From positions 1 through 36,098 of the forward strand of contig CAKZKQ010000049.1 of assembly GCA_937123825.1 (NCBI GenBank): a DNA stretch of 36,098 nt, given 5' to 3'. Each line of letters opens with the position of its first letter. The first letter of the stretch is position 1. Origin of the DNA: an uncultured Pseudomonadota bacterium. Lineage in GTDB: Bacteria > Myxococcota_A > Bradymonadia > Bradymonadales > GCA-2716585. The notes under the pieces are model-generated. The model saw nothing but the letters and a program-made list of their open reading frames with translations, did not search any database and was not told where the DNA came from. A program made the translations under genes and the position numbers. Positions 22,929-30,559 of the stretch are shown here, piece after piece.

Positions 22929-24722
22929 ATGTTCAGCCCCGCTTCAACACGCACAGAAGGCATGAAAGCAGAACGCAACGTCATCTCCCCTAAAACCATC
23001 ATCGACAAGCGCTTTCAGGTCGAGCGCATGCTGGGCTCTGGGGGCTACGGGGAGGTCTATGAGGCGCAGCAGCTGAGCATGCAGCGCAAGGTCGCGCTCA
23101 AGGTCTTGCGCCCCCATCTGGCTGGAGACACCAAGGTCATCACCCGCTTTCAAAACGAAGCGCGCTTTGCCTGCCAGTTGACCCACCCCAACACGGTCAT
23201 CTACTTCGACTTTGGCTTTGACGAGGCCCAGCAGGTGCTTTACCTGGCCATGGAGTACCTCGAAGGCGAGAGCCTGGCCCAGCGCCTGAAGCGCTCAGGG
23301 GCGATGTCGGTCGAAGAGACGACGCTGATCATCGAACAGATCTGCGGCTCGCTGCACGAAGCGCATCAACACGGGTTGATCCACCGGGACATCAAGCCGG
23401 GCAACATCATGTTGATCCAACGCGCCGGGCGCATGGATTTTGTAAAGGTGATCGACTTTGGGATCGCCAAGGCCACCGACAAGCACGCCGCGGGAGGACA
23501 AAACCTCACGGGCACCTCGATCCTGGGCACGCCCCACTACATGGCCCCCGAGCAGATCCGAGGCGGCATTGAGCTTGACGCGCGCACCGACATCTACGCG
23601 CTGGGGTGTCTGGCCTACAAGATGCTCTCGGGGCTGACACCGTTTCGAGGCCAAACGGCCATAGAGATCGCCACCCAGCACCTGACCTCGGCCCCGCCGC
23701 CGATCGGCTCGCTGACCCAGCTTGAGCTGCCCGTTGGGCTCAGCGCCTTTCTCAAACGCACGCTCTCCAAAGATCGCGACAAGCGCCCAGAGACGGCCCA
23801 GGCGTTTTACGAGCAGTGGTGTGAGGCGCTGAGCAAAGAGCCGCCAACGCAGCCCCTGCAAAAAAAAGACGCCCCCAAACCCAAACCCAGGTTTGAGCCG
23901 CCCCCGCCCGAGCCCACGCTCGCACCCGATTCGCTCCCCACACCATCGCCCACCAGCGCCGACTCGCTGGGCGAAGGCCGGCGGCGCAAACTCTTGATGG
24001 CGATCGGCGTCACGGGTTTGATGGCGGTGATCGCGGTGGGGCTGCTGGCGGGCAAGTTCCTGGCTCGCCAGCAAAGAGACACCCAACCTTTCGCCGCCGC
24101 GCCCAACACTGCCGACGCAGGACAAGGCGCTGCGGCGGCGCCCAACGCTCCAGACGCTGCCGCGGCGACGCAGCAGCCCCCCACACCGCCACCCGAGGTC
24201 GACTGCACCATCGATGACTCTCTGCCTTGCGGAGACGGCGCCAACGGCGCCAAAGACGGGGTCGCCAACACCGGTCAGGGCACAGGCGAGCGCGTCGATC
24301 TCGATGAAGACCCCTCGCTGCTCAAAGACTCGCCGCCCAGCACCCCAGACGACGCCAAAGAGCGCCGCGCGCGCTGGGCCGCCATTCAAAAGGCGCGCAA
24401 AGAAGCCCAGGACAAAGGCACCAAGCCTGCCGGTGACAAACCCAGCGCCCCGGCTGACACAACGCCCATCAAAGAGGCCAGCGCCCCCGTCAAACCCAAG
24501 GCCGCCTCCAAGGCGGCCGTCAGCGTCCGGGTGGTGGCAGCCCCGTGGGGCAACATCTCGATCAGCGGGCAGACAAAAAAAAGCCCGGCCAACTTCTCCC
24601 TCAAGCCAGGGCGTTACAGCGTCACGCTGACCCAGGGCGACCGCGCCCGCATGAGCCGCTCCATCAACGTCAGCAATGACGGCAAGAAGGTCTTCATGTT
24701 CACCTTCCCACCCCAGAAGTGA
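22929..24722 (+). CDS. Transmembrane Ser/Thr protein kinase
   Basis: The 597-aa product has a kinase domain (about 24-298) with [13 protein letters not shown]58 in [14 protein letters not shown] (152-159), VIDFGIAK (174-181) and [10 protein letters not shown]. These are canonical and predicted active. A Pro-rich juxtamembrane linker leads to one membrane helix (about 354-377). The outer part is an Ala/Pro/Asp-rich spacer and a small C-terminal beta domain of about 75 residues ([15 protein letters not shown], then [10 protein letters not shown]) that looks like a PEGA domain. ATG 22929 gives the longest form; ATG 22962 has AGAAGG very close and would drop 11 residues. It lies 66 bp after the transglutaminase gene. 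Confidence 0.92.
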   Translation: MFSPASTRTEGMKAERNVISPKTIIDKRFQVERMLGSGGYGEVYEAQQLSMQRKVALKVLRPHLAGDTKVITRFQNEARFACQLTHPNTVIYFDFGFDEAQQVLYLAMEYLEGESLAQRLKRSGAMSVEETTLIIEQICGSLHEAHQHGLIHRDIKPGNIMLIQRAGRMDFVKVIDFGIAKATDKHAAGGQNLTGTSILGTPHYMAPEQIRGGIELDARTDIYALGCLAYKMLSGLTPFRGQTAIEIATQHLTSAPPPIGSLTQLELPVGLSAFLKRTLSKDRDKRPETAQAFYEQWCEALSKEPPTQPLQKKDAPKPKPRFEPPPPEPTLAPDSLPTPSPTSADSLGEGRRRKLLMAIGVTGLMAVIAVGLLAGKFLARQQRDTQPFAAAPNTADAGQGAAAAPNAPDAAAATQQPPTPPPEVDCTIDDSLPCGDGANGAKDGVANTGQGTGERVDLDEDPSLLKDSPPSTPDDAKERRARWAAIQKARKEAQDKGTKPAGDKPSAPADTTPIKEASAPVKPKAASKAAVSVRVVAAPWGNISISGQTKKSPANFSLKPGRYSVTLTQGDRARMSRSINVSNDGKKVFMFTFPPQK

Positions 24723-24745
24723 ACCCAACTCACACCACAGGCCGG

Positions 24746-24773
24746 TTGACAGTGCAGGCGGCTCGGTTATATT
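24746..24773 (+). promoter_or_regulatory. Sigma-70-type promoter of the small lipoprotein gene
   Basis: A perfect TTGACA (24746-24751) and TATATT (24768-24773) are separated by 16 bp. This is the best consensus promoter in the window. The start would be near 24780, 67 nt before ATG 24847. Confidence 0.7.
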
Positions 24774-24846
24774 GGTTAAAGCGGTCTATTCGAACAAACC
24801 AAGACTGAACAAGACCACACCACCTTGAAAGACCAGGTCGAGCCCG

Positions 24847-25299
24847 ATGTCCACAACATCTTCCCAAAAGCTTTTGAGCGCTGTGCTGATGTGTTGCACA
24901 TTGGCGATCGGCTGTGTGGATGAAGGCTTTGACAGCGGCGAGGAGCTTTCCTCGGGCCGCAGCTTTGAGGAAGAGCTGCTGGCCGAAGATCTGGAGGCGC
25001 TGCTGCCCGGCGTCTGGCTGCTCGACACCGAAGATCACCACACCCTGGCGCTGGACGAGTTGTCCATTGTCTTTCTGGGCCACGACGCCGTCACTGGCGA
25101 TGTCGCGCTGCTCATCGACACCCAGGACGAGTCCGAAGACAGCTTGCAGCCGGCGCGCGCCCATCTGGCCGACTCCGACGCCACGCTCCACCTGACCCAG
25201 GATGACATCAGCCTGCGCATTGAACAGATCGAAGACGATCTCCTTGTGCTCCAGGCCGATGATGAAACGCCAAGGCTGGTGTATCGCCGCCTGCGCTGA
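24847..25299 (+). CDS. Small acidic lipoprotein, function unknown
   Basis: This 150-aa protein starts with a lipoprotein signal (KLLSAVLMCCTLAIGC, lipidated Cys23). The mature part is very acidic (GEELSS, EEELLAEDLEALL) and then forms regular beta strands (SIVFLGHDAVTGDVALLI, HLTQDDISLRIEQIED, DLLVLQADDETPRLVYRRL), like a small lipocalin- or META-type barrel measuring a residual. I recognise no named family. A strong own promoter lies just upstream, so it is not simply the end of the kinase cluster. Confidence 0.8.
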   Translation: MSTTSSQKLLSAVLMCCTLAIGCVDEGFDSGEELSSGRSFEEELLAEDLEALLPGVWLLDTEDHHTLALDELSIVFLGHDAVTGDVALLIDTQDESEDSLQPARAHLADSDATLHLTQDDISLRIEQIEDDLLVLQADDETPRLVYRRLR

Positions 25300-25380
25300 T
25301 CGACCCCAGCCCCCACACCATTTGTCGTCTTTAAAGTCTTGTGACAGCCCAAGGTCCTGTCTGCGACGGGTTTCTGTCCG

Positions 25381-25396
25381 TTGTAAGCTGTTACAA
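25381..25396. promoter_or_regulatory. Perfect palindrome, likely operator
   Basis: TTGTAA-GCTG-TTACAA is a perfect 6-bp inverted repeat with a 4-bp spacer. It ends 5 bp before the -35 box of a possible promoter for the zinc-ribbon gene. The size and AT-rich arms fit a dimeric repressor or activator site. Confidence 0.45.
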
Positions 25397-25401
25397 ATAC
25401 G

Positions 25402-25429
25402 TTCTTGCTTTATTTTCGGCCAGTACAAT
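25402..25429 (+). promoter_or_regulatory. Putative promoter for the zinc-ribbon tail-anchored gene
   Basis: TTCTTG (25402-25407) and TACAAT (25424-25429) are separated by 16 bp, in an AT-rich island unlike the surroundings. The predicted leader to GTG 25584 is about 145 nt. The 284-bp gap from 25300 to 25583 holds this pair, the adjacent palindrome and no gene. Confidence 0.45.
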
Positions 25430-25583
25430 GCCATAAGGGTCTGTCGGGGAATGTACGACATGACCTTTCAGCACCCCACACAACCCCGACCCAAAGACCC
25501 ATAACTCAGACACAGTATTTGACCCAGGCGTGGCTGTGTGTTTGATGGATCGATGAATGTTGAAAGTCGGAGGGCATCCATCC

Positions 25584-26291
25584 GTGAAGATGTGCACCAC
25601 ATGCGGAACCCCAAACGACAACGCCCAAAGCGTGTGTCAGGTTTGCGGCACCCCGCTCTTTGCTTCGGCGGCTCCTGAGGATCAAACCCAGGCCGACGAC
25701 ACCGCCACTGAAGCCGCCCAGCCAGTCCCGGCGCAGGAGCCTGTGCCCACCGTGGCCCCCGAGGCGCTCACGCGCGTTGAAGAGCCAGCGCCCAGCGTCG
25801 ATGAAGACGACGCCTTGCAAGCGGCAATGGCCGCCGCGGCCTCGGCGCTCGACGAGCCCGACCCGCCCAATCAGGCGCACAACCCGCCGAGCGCCGACGT
25901 GCTCAGCGTCGATTTGCCCGAAGTCGAGGTGATGCCCGTCACCGCACCGGCCCCCGAACCTGCGCCGACACCGACGCCCACACCTGCTCCCATCGAACCC
26001 GAGGACATCCAAGCTCCAGAGCCTCCCCCCGAGAACATCGTCGCCGCGCTCCTGGACGAGACGCTGGCAGAAGACTCGGCCATTGAGGCGCTGCCTGGCG
26101 CTGAAGATCCGGTCTCGATCGAGATCGCCAAGCCCAAAGTGTCCACAGGGCAAATCCCCACCACGACCCCGCCCGCACCTGCGCCTCCCCCCAAACAAGG
26201 CATGTCCATGGGGACCTTTGTCATGGTGGTTGTGGCGTTGATCGTGCTCCTTGGTGGCGGCGCCGCCATCTATTTCTTTGTGCTCAACTGA
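25584..26291 (+). CDS. Zinc-ribbon protein with C-terminal membrane anchor
   Basis: The 235-aa product has an N-terminal double zinc knuckle, C4-x2-C7 and C18-x2-C21 (MCTTCGTPNDNAQSVCQVCG). A long Pro/Ala/Glu low-complexity region follows (about 28-205, including PTPTPTPAP), then one C-terminal helix (about 210-233, TFVMVVVALIVLLGGGAAIYFF). Topology would be tail-anchored with the zinc ribbon in the cytoplasm. Such proteins often accompany kinases or envelope machines as adaptors, but no partner is proven here. GTG 25584 has GGAGGG at 25569-25574; ATG 25590 is two codons later, and ATG 25557 would bury the Shine-Dalgarno. Confidence 0.75.
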   Translation: MKMCTTCGTPNDNAQSVCQVCGTPLFASAAPEDQTQADDTATEAAQPVPAQEPVPTVAPEALTRVEEPAPSVDEDDALQAAMAAAASALDEPDPPNQAHNPPSADVLSVDLPEVEVMPVTAPAPEPAPTPTPTPAPIEPEDIQAPEPPPENIVAALLDETLAEDSAIEALPGAEDPVSIEIAKPKVSTGQIPTTTPPAPAPPPKQGMSMGTFVMVVVALIVLLGGGAAIYFFVLN

Positions 26292-26366
26292 GCCAAGATC
26301 ACACCGCCCCAGACAACCCACTTCCCGAGGCTCGCACCGCACGCCCCACCGTCCCACGGAGACCCC

Positions 26367-27113
26367 ATGCGCATCCTGGAACCCGCGACCCTCTTCTCGC
26401 ACCGCACAGACATCCCCTCGTGGTTGGCCCCGACCCTCATCGTCGCTGTGCCCACCGACAAAGATCCCGCGCAGCACCCCCAACTGTTGACCCAGGCCGC
26501 CGCCCAGGACCCCGACACCATCGCGGCTGTGCCCACCTGGGGCTCCGCCAAGCGCCGCGCCCACTGGCTTGCCGGCAGGCTCGCCGCTCAAGAGGCCGCT
26601 CGCCGTGTCATGGGCTGGACGCAAGCCCGCGTTGAGACCACCCAGACCGGCGCCCCCATACTCACCCAGGGCGACCAAAGCGTGCCCGTCTCCATCACCC
26701 ACTCAGGCACATGGGCGCTGGCCGCGCTCAACCCTGCGCTGCCCCTGCTCGGCATCGACTTTGAGGTCGGCGTGCGCGACAAGCTCTACCTCAAAGAGCG
26801 CGTTTGCAGCCGACAAGAGATCGAACTCCACGGCCTCGAAGACCCCATGCTGCCTCTTCAGGAGCGCTGTGATCGGTTGGCGCGGATCTGGGTCCTCAAA
26901 GAGGCCCTCTTGAAGGCCTACGGCGTGGGACTGGTGGTGGGACTGAAGGACTTCCACGCCCAAACCCTCGAATACGACAGCCCGCTGCACTTCAAATCCA
27001 CCCAACCCCTCCATCAGGTCATCCCACACCCCTTGCCCAGCACCCTCTGGAGCGCCGTCACCCACTTTGACAACCACCCCCTGGCCCTGACCGCGCTTGA
27101 GCCTTCCACATAA
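26367..27113 (+). CDS. 4'-phosphopantetheinyl transferase (Sfp-like)
   Basis: This 248-aa protein matches the Sfp/EntD class: SITHSG (109-114), the Mg-binding GIDFE (D131, E133), and WVLKEALLKAYGVG (175-188) with the conserved W-x2-K-E-A-x2-K pattern. It transfers phosphopantetheine from CoA to the Ser of carrier domains in fatty acid, polyketide or peptide synthases. The two-lobe length fits Sfp-type, not the short AcpS-type, enzymes. No carrier-protein gene lies in the window, so it acts in trans. GGAGA at 26358-26362 precedes ATG 26367. The gap to the zinc-ribbon gene is 75 bp, so they may be co-transcribed without being functionally linked. Confidence 0.9.
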   Translation: MRILEPATLFSHRTDIPSWLAPTLIVAVPTDKDPAQHPQLLTQAAAQDPDTIAAVPTWGSAKRRAHWLAGRLAAQEAARRVMGWTQARVETTQTGAPILTQGDQSVPVSITHSGTWALAALNPALPLLGIDFEVGVRDKLYLKERVCSRQEIELHGLEDPMLPLQERCDRLARIWVLKEALLKAYGVGLVVGLKDFHAQTLEYDSPLHFKSTQPLHQVIPHPLPSTLWSAVTHFDNHPLALTALEPST

Positions 27114-27180
27114 CCCCAACAATTCACTCTTGCCGCAAATCGCGCGCCGTCCATCAAACCACTTTGCAATGCATCGATGC

Positions 27181-27208
27181 TTGCCGCCTGAGACGACGCT
27201 GCTAAAGT
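27181..27208 (+). promoter_or_regulatory. Putative promoter of the MopE-like lipoprotein gene
   Basis: TTGCCG (27181-27186) and TAAAGT (27203-27208) are separated by 16 bp, with a predicted start near 27215 and ATG 27240 about 25 nt later. Confidence 0.5.
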
Positions 27209-27239
27209 GAAAGTGCTGAGTTGATGGCAGGAGATGACC

Positions 27240-30200
27240 ATGGGAGATATCGCAAGCCAGAATAAGACAAGAACGATTCTGGCGATGCTCTTGGCGGTGT
27301 GGATGGTGGGCTCGGGCTGCGCAGATGACAAAGCCCCCCCTGGCAACAACGTTGATCCAGGCAACAACGCCCCAAACAACGCTCCAAACAACACGGTCAA
27401 CAACGCGCCCTGCCCGCAAGAACCCGAGATCTGCGATGGCGCCGACGACGACTGCGATGGCCTCATCGATGAAGACTTTGATCTTCAGGGCGATGTCCAG
27501 AACTGCGGCGCCTGCGCAGAAGTCTGCGACCTGCCCAACGGTCAGGTGACGTGCAGAGCGGGCCAGTGCGCGCTGGTGGGCTGCGAAGAGGGCTTTTTTG
27601 ATGTGGACGGCGACCCCGACAATGGCTGCGAGTCCACGCAGTGCTCACCAGACCCTGCCGGAGAAACCTGCGACGGCGCCGACAACGACTGCGACGGCCA
27701 GATCGACGAAGACTTCAACGTGGGCAGCTCGGTGGAACACTGCGGCGGGTGCGGGCAAGCCTGCTCGCTGCCAGGCGCACAAGAGGCCTGCGACAACGGC
27801 ACCTGCGTGATCGATGCCTGCGAACCAGGGTTTGCCGACGAGGACGGCGACCCTGACAATGGCTGTGAGGCCGTCGTATGCCAGCCCGAACCCGACGGAG
27901 AAATCTGCGACGGCGCTGACAACGACTGTGACGGTCAAATCGACGAAGACTTTGACCTCCAGACCGACGCCGAGCACTGCGGCCAGTGCGGACAAGCCTG
28001 CACCCTGGACAACGCTGTGGCGGCCTGCGACGCGGGTCAGTGCACGGTGGATCAGTGCGAAGGCGGCTTTGTGGACCTCAACGGTCAAGCCGAAGACGGC
28101 TGCGAATACCTCTGCGAGGCCCAAGACCGCGCCGAAGAAGACATCGCCTGCGACGGACAAGACAACGACTGCGACGGAGAGATCGACAACGACACCCAGG
28201 AAGGCCTCCCGTGCGCCTTGGGCGGCATGGCAGGCGGCACACAGACCTGCGTCGACGGCGCCCTGCTCTGCTCCGCCCCCGAATCCGAAGAGACCCTGCT
28301 CTGCGGCCCGGTGGACGGCGTCCTGACGCTGGCCGGCAGCCCCTACATCATCACCTGTGAAGCCATCACCATCGAAGGCATCGCGCGCCTTGAAGCCGGG
28401 GTTGAGGTCCGCTCAGGGCTGCCCGAAGGCACATGGCCTCAAATCCAGGTCACCGGCCAGATCATCTCGCAGGGCGCCACCTGGGACGGCGTCGAGGTGC
28501 TCCTTGATGGCGGCACAGCCTCACTGCAAGAGGACCGCTTTGTCGGCCACGGACAGGTGGTGTTGAGCGCCAATGAAGCAGCCACCGTGGACGCCACCGA
28601 CGTCATCATCACCAGCGACAACGGCGGCGTCGGCGTCAGATTGACCGGCCCAGGAAGGCTCGCCGAGGGCTTCGCCTGGGCAAACGGCACCCTGAGCGGG
28701 CTCGAAATCGGCGTGGAGGTACTTGGCGATGGCCCGATAACGCTCCAGGGCACAATCTTTGAAGACAACGCCAATGCGGTCCGCGTCGATGCCGAAGATG
28801 CGGCGCTGGATCTGAGTCAGGCGGTGGTGCGCAACCAACAAGGCCCCCCGGCGCGCGGCATCGCACTGGAAGAAGGCGCGACGGTGTCGATCGAAGGCAC
28901 CCGTTTTGAAGGCCGCGCCGAAGACGCCGCCCTGACGCTGCCCATCGAAGCTCTGGCCGACGTCAGCGGCGCAGCCATCCAACAAGGCGCATCGACGATC
29001 CACATCACGGGCGATGTGGCGGCGGCTGTGACGCTTGAGGCCGTGGGGCAATTGGATGTCTTTACCTTGATTGGCCCCATGCAAGTGCTCTCAGGGGCGA
29101 CGCTGGACAGCGCAGCGGTTCTGCTCCAAAGCCTCTCAGGCCAGCGCCTGAGCGTGCTGAGCGGCGGCGCGTGGACCGCTGGCCTTGTGCGCAACGTGGC
29201 GGTGACTCTGGGCGGCCAGTTGACCTGGCAGCCAGAGGGGGCGCTGGAGATCACCAATGGAGCCACAGGCCTTCAAGGGTGCGCTCTGGATGTGGCCGCC
29301 ACCGGCTCGCTGGCCCAGGACGCGCTGGTGTTGCGACACCTCAACCCCAGCACACCAGCGCTGGACGGGCTCTGCCTGCGCACCCCCAACCTGACCGGGC
29401 TGCAAGCCGCCGAGGGCATGACCATCGAGGGTTTTGAGCGCGGTGTGGTGGTGGACGGCGCCGTGGGCGAGGTCGATGTCCGCGGGCTGACGCTGCTGGA
29501 AAACCGCGTGGGGCTGGACTACGCCGGACAGGTCGGGCCAGTGATCGCGGGCAACACCTTTCGCTCCGTCACCGACCGCCAGATGACCGCCATTCATTTC
29601 TCTCAGTTGGGCGCCGAGCCCGGCGGCGCGGTCACCAACAACATCTTTGACTTTGACCTGGCCGACGGCCCCTACCACCTTGATCCCGACAACCTCTCCA
29701 CCAACAACGGCACGCGCTTTGAGGGCAACACCTGGCTCAACAACCAACCCGACGGCTACCTCCTGTCCGGCACGCTTGAGAGCCCCCAGGCGCGCCTGCA
29801 GAGCGTCACCGAGCTGCCCTTCGAGGACAACTTCTTCATCTCCATCCAGATGCCCGGCCCGCTGACCATCAACGAGGGCGCCCACTTTCAGATCTCCCCC
29901 GTCAACCAGATCGCCACCATCCAGGGTCTGACCTCGCTTGAAGGGGACGCCGAGGTGGTGGTCCTTGGCCGCCTGACCATGGCGGGCCCCGGCGCTCTGG
30001 CCAACAACATGCCCATCCGCTTTGAACCCGGCAGTCAGGGCACCATCCGCCGCGCCGAAATCTCTGGACAACGCACCGACGCGCCCCTGATCTCCATCAC
30101 CGACGCCGCGCCGCTGATCGGCGGCGTCGGCAGCGTCGACGCCAACATCTTGACCGGCTCCAGCCAGGGCGACGTCATCGGCATCGAGCTCAACGCCACC

Positions 30201-30383
30201 GCCCCCATGTGCGTCGAAGAAACGGACCTGTGCCCCTTCATCGCCAACAACGACCTGCGCACCCTGGCCATCGGCATTGTGGTCACAGAACCAGCCGACT
30301 TCTCGGGCGTCAACGACTTTGACGACGCCAACCCCAACGGCGACACGGTCCCCATCAACGTCCAGCGGCTGCCCGAGCCCTGA
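27240..30383 (+). CDS. MopE-like lipoprotein with Cys/Asp metal-binding repeats and parallel beta-helix
   Basis: This 1047-aa protein has a lipoprotein signal (AMLLAVWMVGSGC, Cys27), an Asn/Pro-rich spacer (GNNAPNNAPNN), then four copies of a C-D-G-x-D-(N/D)-D-C-D-G motif (CDGADDDCDG, CDGADNDCDG twice, CDGQDNDCDG) each with flanking Cys pairs, up to about residue 320. These match the metal-binding motif of the MopE family, named after the copper-binding outer-membrane protein of Methylococcus. From about 340 to the end, repeated short strands (GVEVLGDGPITLQGTIFEDN, GLTLLENRVGLDYAG) fit a right-handed beta-helix of the pectate-lyase type. It is probably outer-membrane anchored. ATG 27240 has AGGAG at 27229-27233; the in-frame ATG 27234 is too close. 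Confidence 0.87.
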   Translation: MGDIASQNKTRTILAMLLAVWMVGSGCADDKAPPGNNVDPGNNAPNNAPNNTVNNAPCPQEPEICDGADDDCDGLIDEDFDLQGDVQNCGACAEVCDLPNGQVTCRAGQCALVGCEEGFFDVDGDPDNGCESTQCSPDPAGETCDGADNDCDGQIDEDFNVGSSVEHCGGCGQACSLPGAQEACDNGTCVIDACEPGFADEDGDPDNGCEAVVCQPEPDGEICDGADNDCDGQIDEDFDLQTDAEHCGQCGQACTLDNAVAACDAGQCTVDQCEGGFVDLNGQAEDGCEYLCEAQDRAEEDIACDGQDNDCDGEIDNDTQEGLPCALGGMAGGTQTCVDGALLCSAPESEETLLCGPVDGVLTLAGSPYIITCEAITIEGIARLEAGVEVRSGLPEGTWPQIQVTGQIISQGATWDGVEVLLDGGTASLQEDRFVGHGQVVLSANEAATVDATDVIITSDNGGVGVRLTGPGRLAEGFAWANGTLSGLEIGVEVLGDGPITLQGTIFEDNANAVRVDAEDAALDLSQAVVRNQQGPPARGIALEEGATVSIEGTRFEGRAEDAALTLPIEALADVSGAAIQQGASTIHITGDVAAAVTLEAVGQLDVFTLIGPMQVLSGATLDSAAVLLQSLSGQRLSVLSGGAWTAGLVRNVAVTLGGQLTWQPEGALEITNGATGLQGCALDVAATGSLAQDALVLRHLNPSTPALDGLCLRTPNLTGLQAAEGMTIEGFERGVVVDGAVGEVDVRGLTLLENRVGLDYAGQVGPVIAGNTFRSVTDRQMTAIHFSQLGAEPGGAVTNNIFDFDLADGPYHLDPDNLSTNNGTRFEGNTWLNNQPDGYLLSGTLESPQARLQSVTELPFEDNFFISIQMPGPLTINEGAHFQISPVNQIATIQGLTSLEGDAEVVVLGRLTMAGPGALANNMPIRFEPGSQGTIRRAEISGQRTDAPLISITDAAPLIGGVGSVDANILTGSSQGDVIGIELNATAPMCVEETDLCPFIANNDLRTLAIGIVVTEPADFSGVNDFDDANPNGDTVPINVQRLPEP

Positions 30384-30393
30384 TCCGGCCCTG

Positions 30394-30415
30394 CCCAAGG
30401 CGCTTGCGGCTTGGG
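30394..30415. other. Hairpin after the MopE-like gene, overlapping the next promoter
   Basis: CCCAAG (30394-30399) pairs with CTTGGG (30410-30415), with an inner CGC/GCG pair. No T-run follows, so it is not a typical terminator. It overlaps the proposed -35 box at 30404-30409. Confidence 0.4.
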
Positions 30416-30433
30416 CTCCGCGTGGCTTAGACT
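30404..30433 (+). promoter_or_regulatory. Putative promoter of the PKD/TSP3 surface protein gene
   Basis: TTGCGG (30404-30409) and TAGACT (30428-30433) are separated by 18 bp. The leader to ATG 30560 would be about 120 nt. Confidence 0.4.
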
Positions 30434-30559
30434 AAATGGGCGAGTGTGTCTTTTGATGGCCCCAACCCTTCAGTGGGGTCAGAACCGTTCCCGACAAAAT
30501 GATGTGCGTCTTCCGCCTGGGTGATGCGCCAACAGGATGTCTTCAAGAGATCTTTCATC

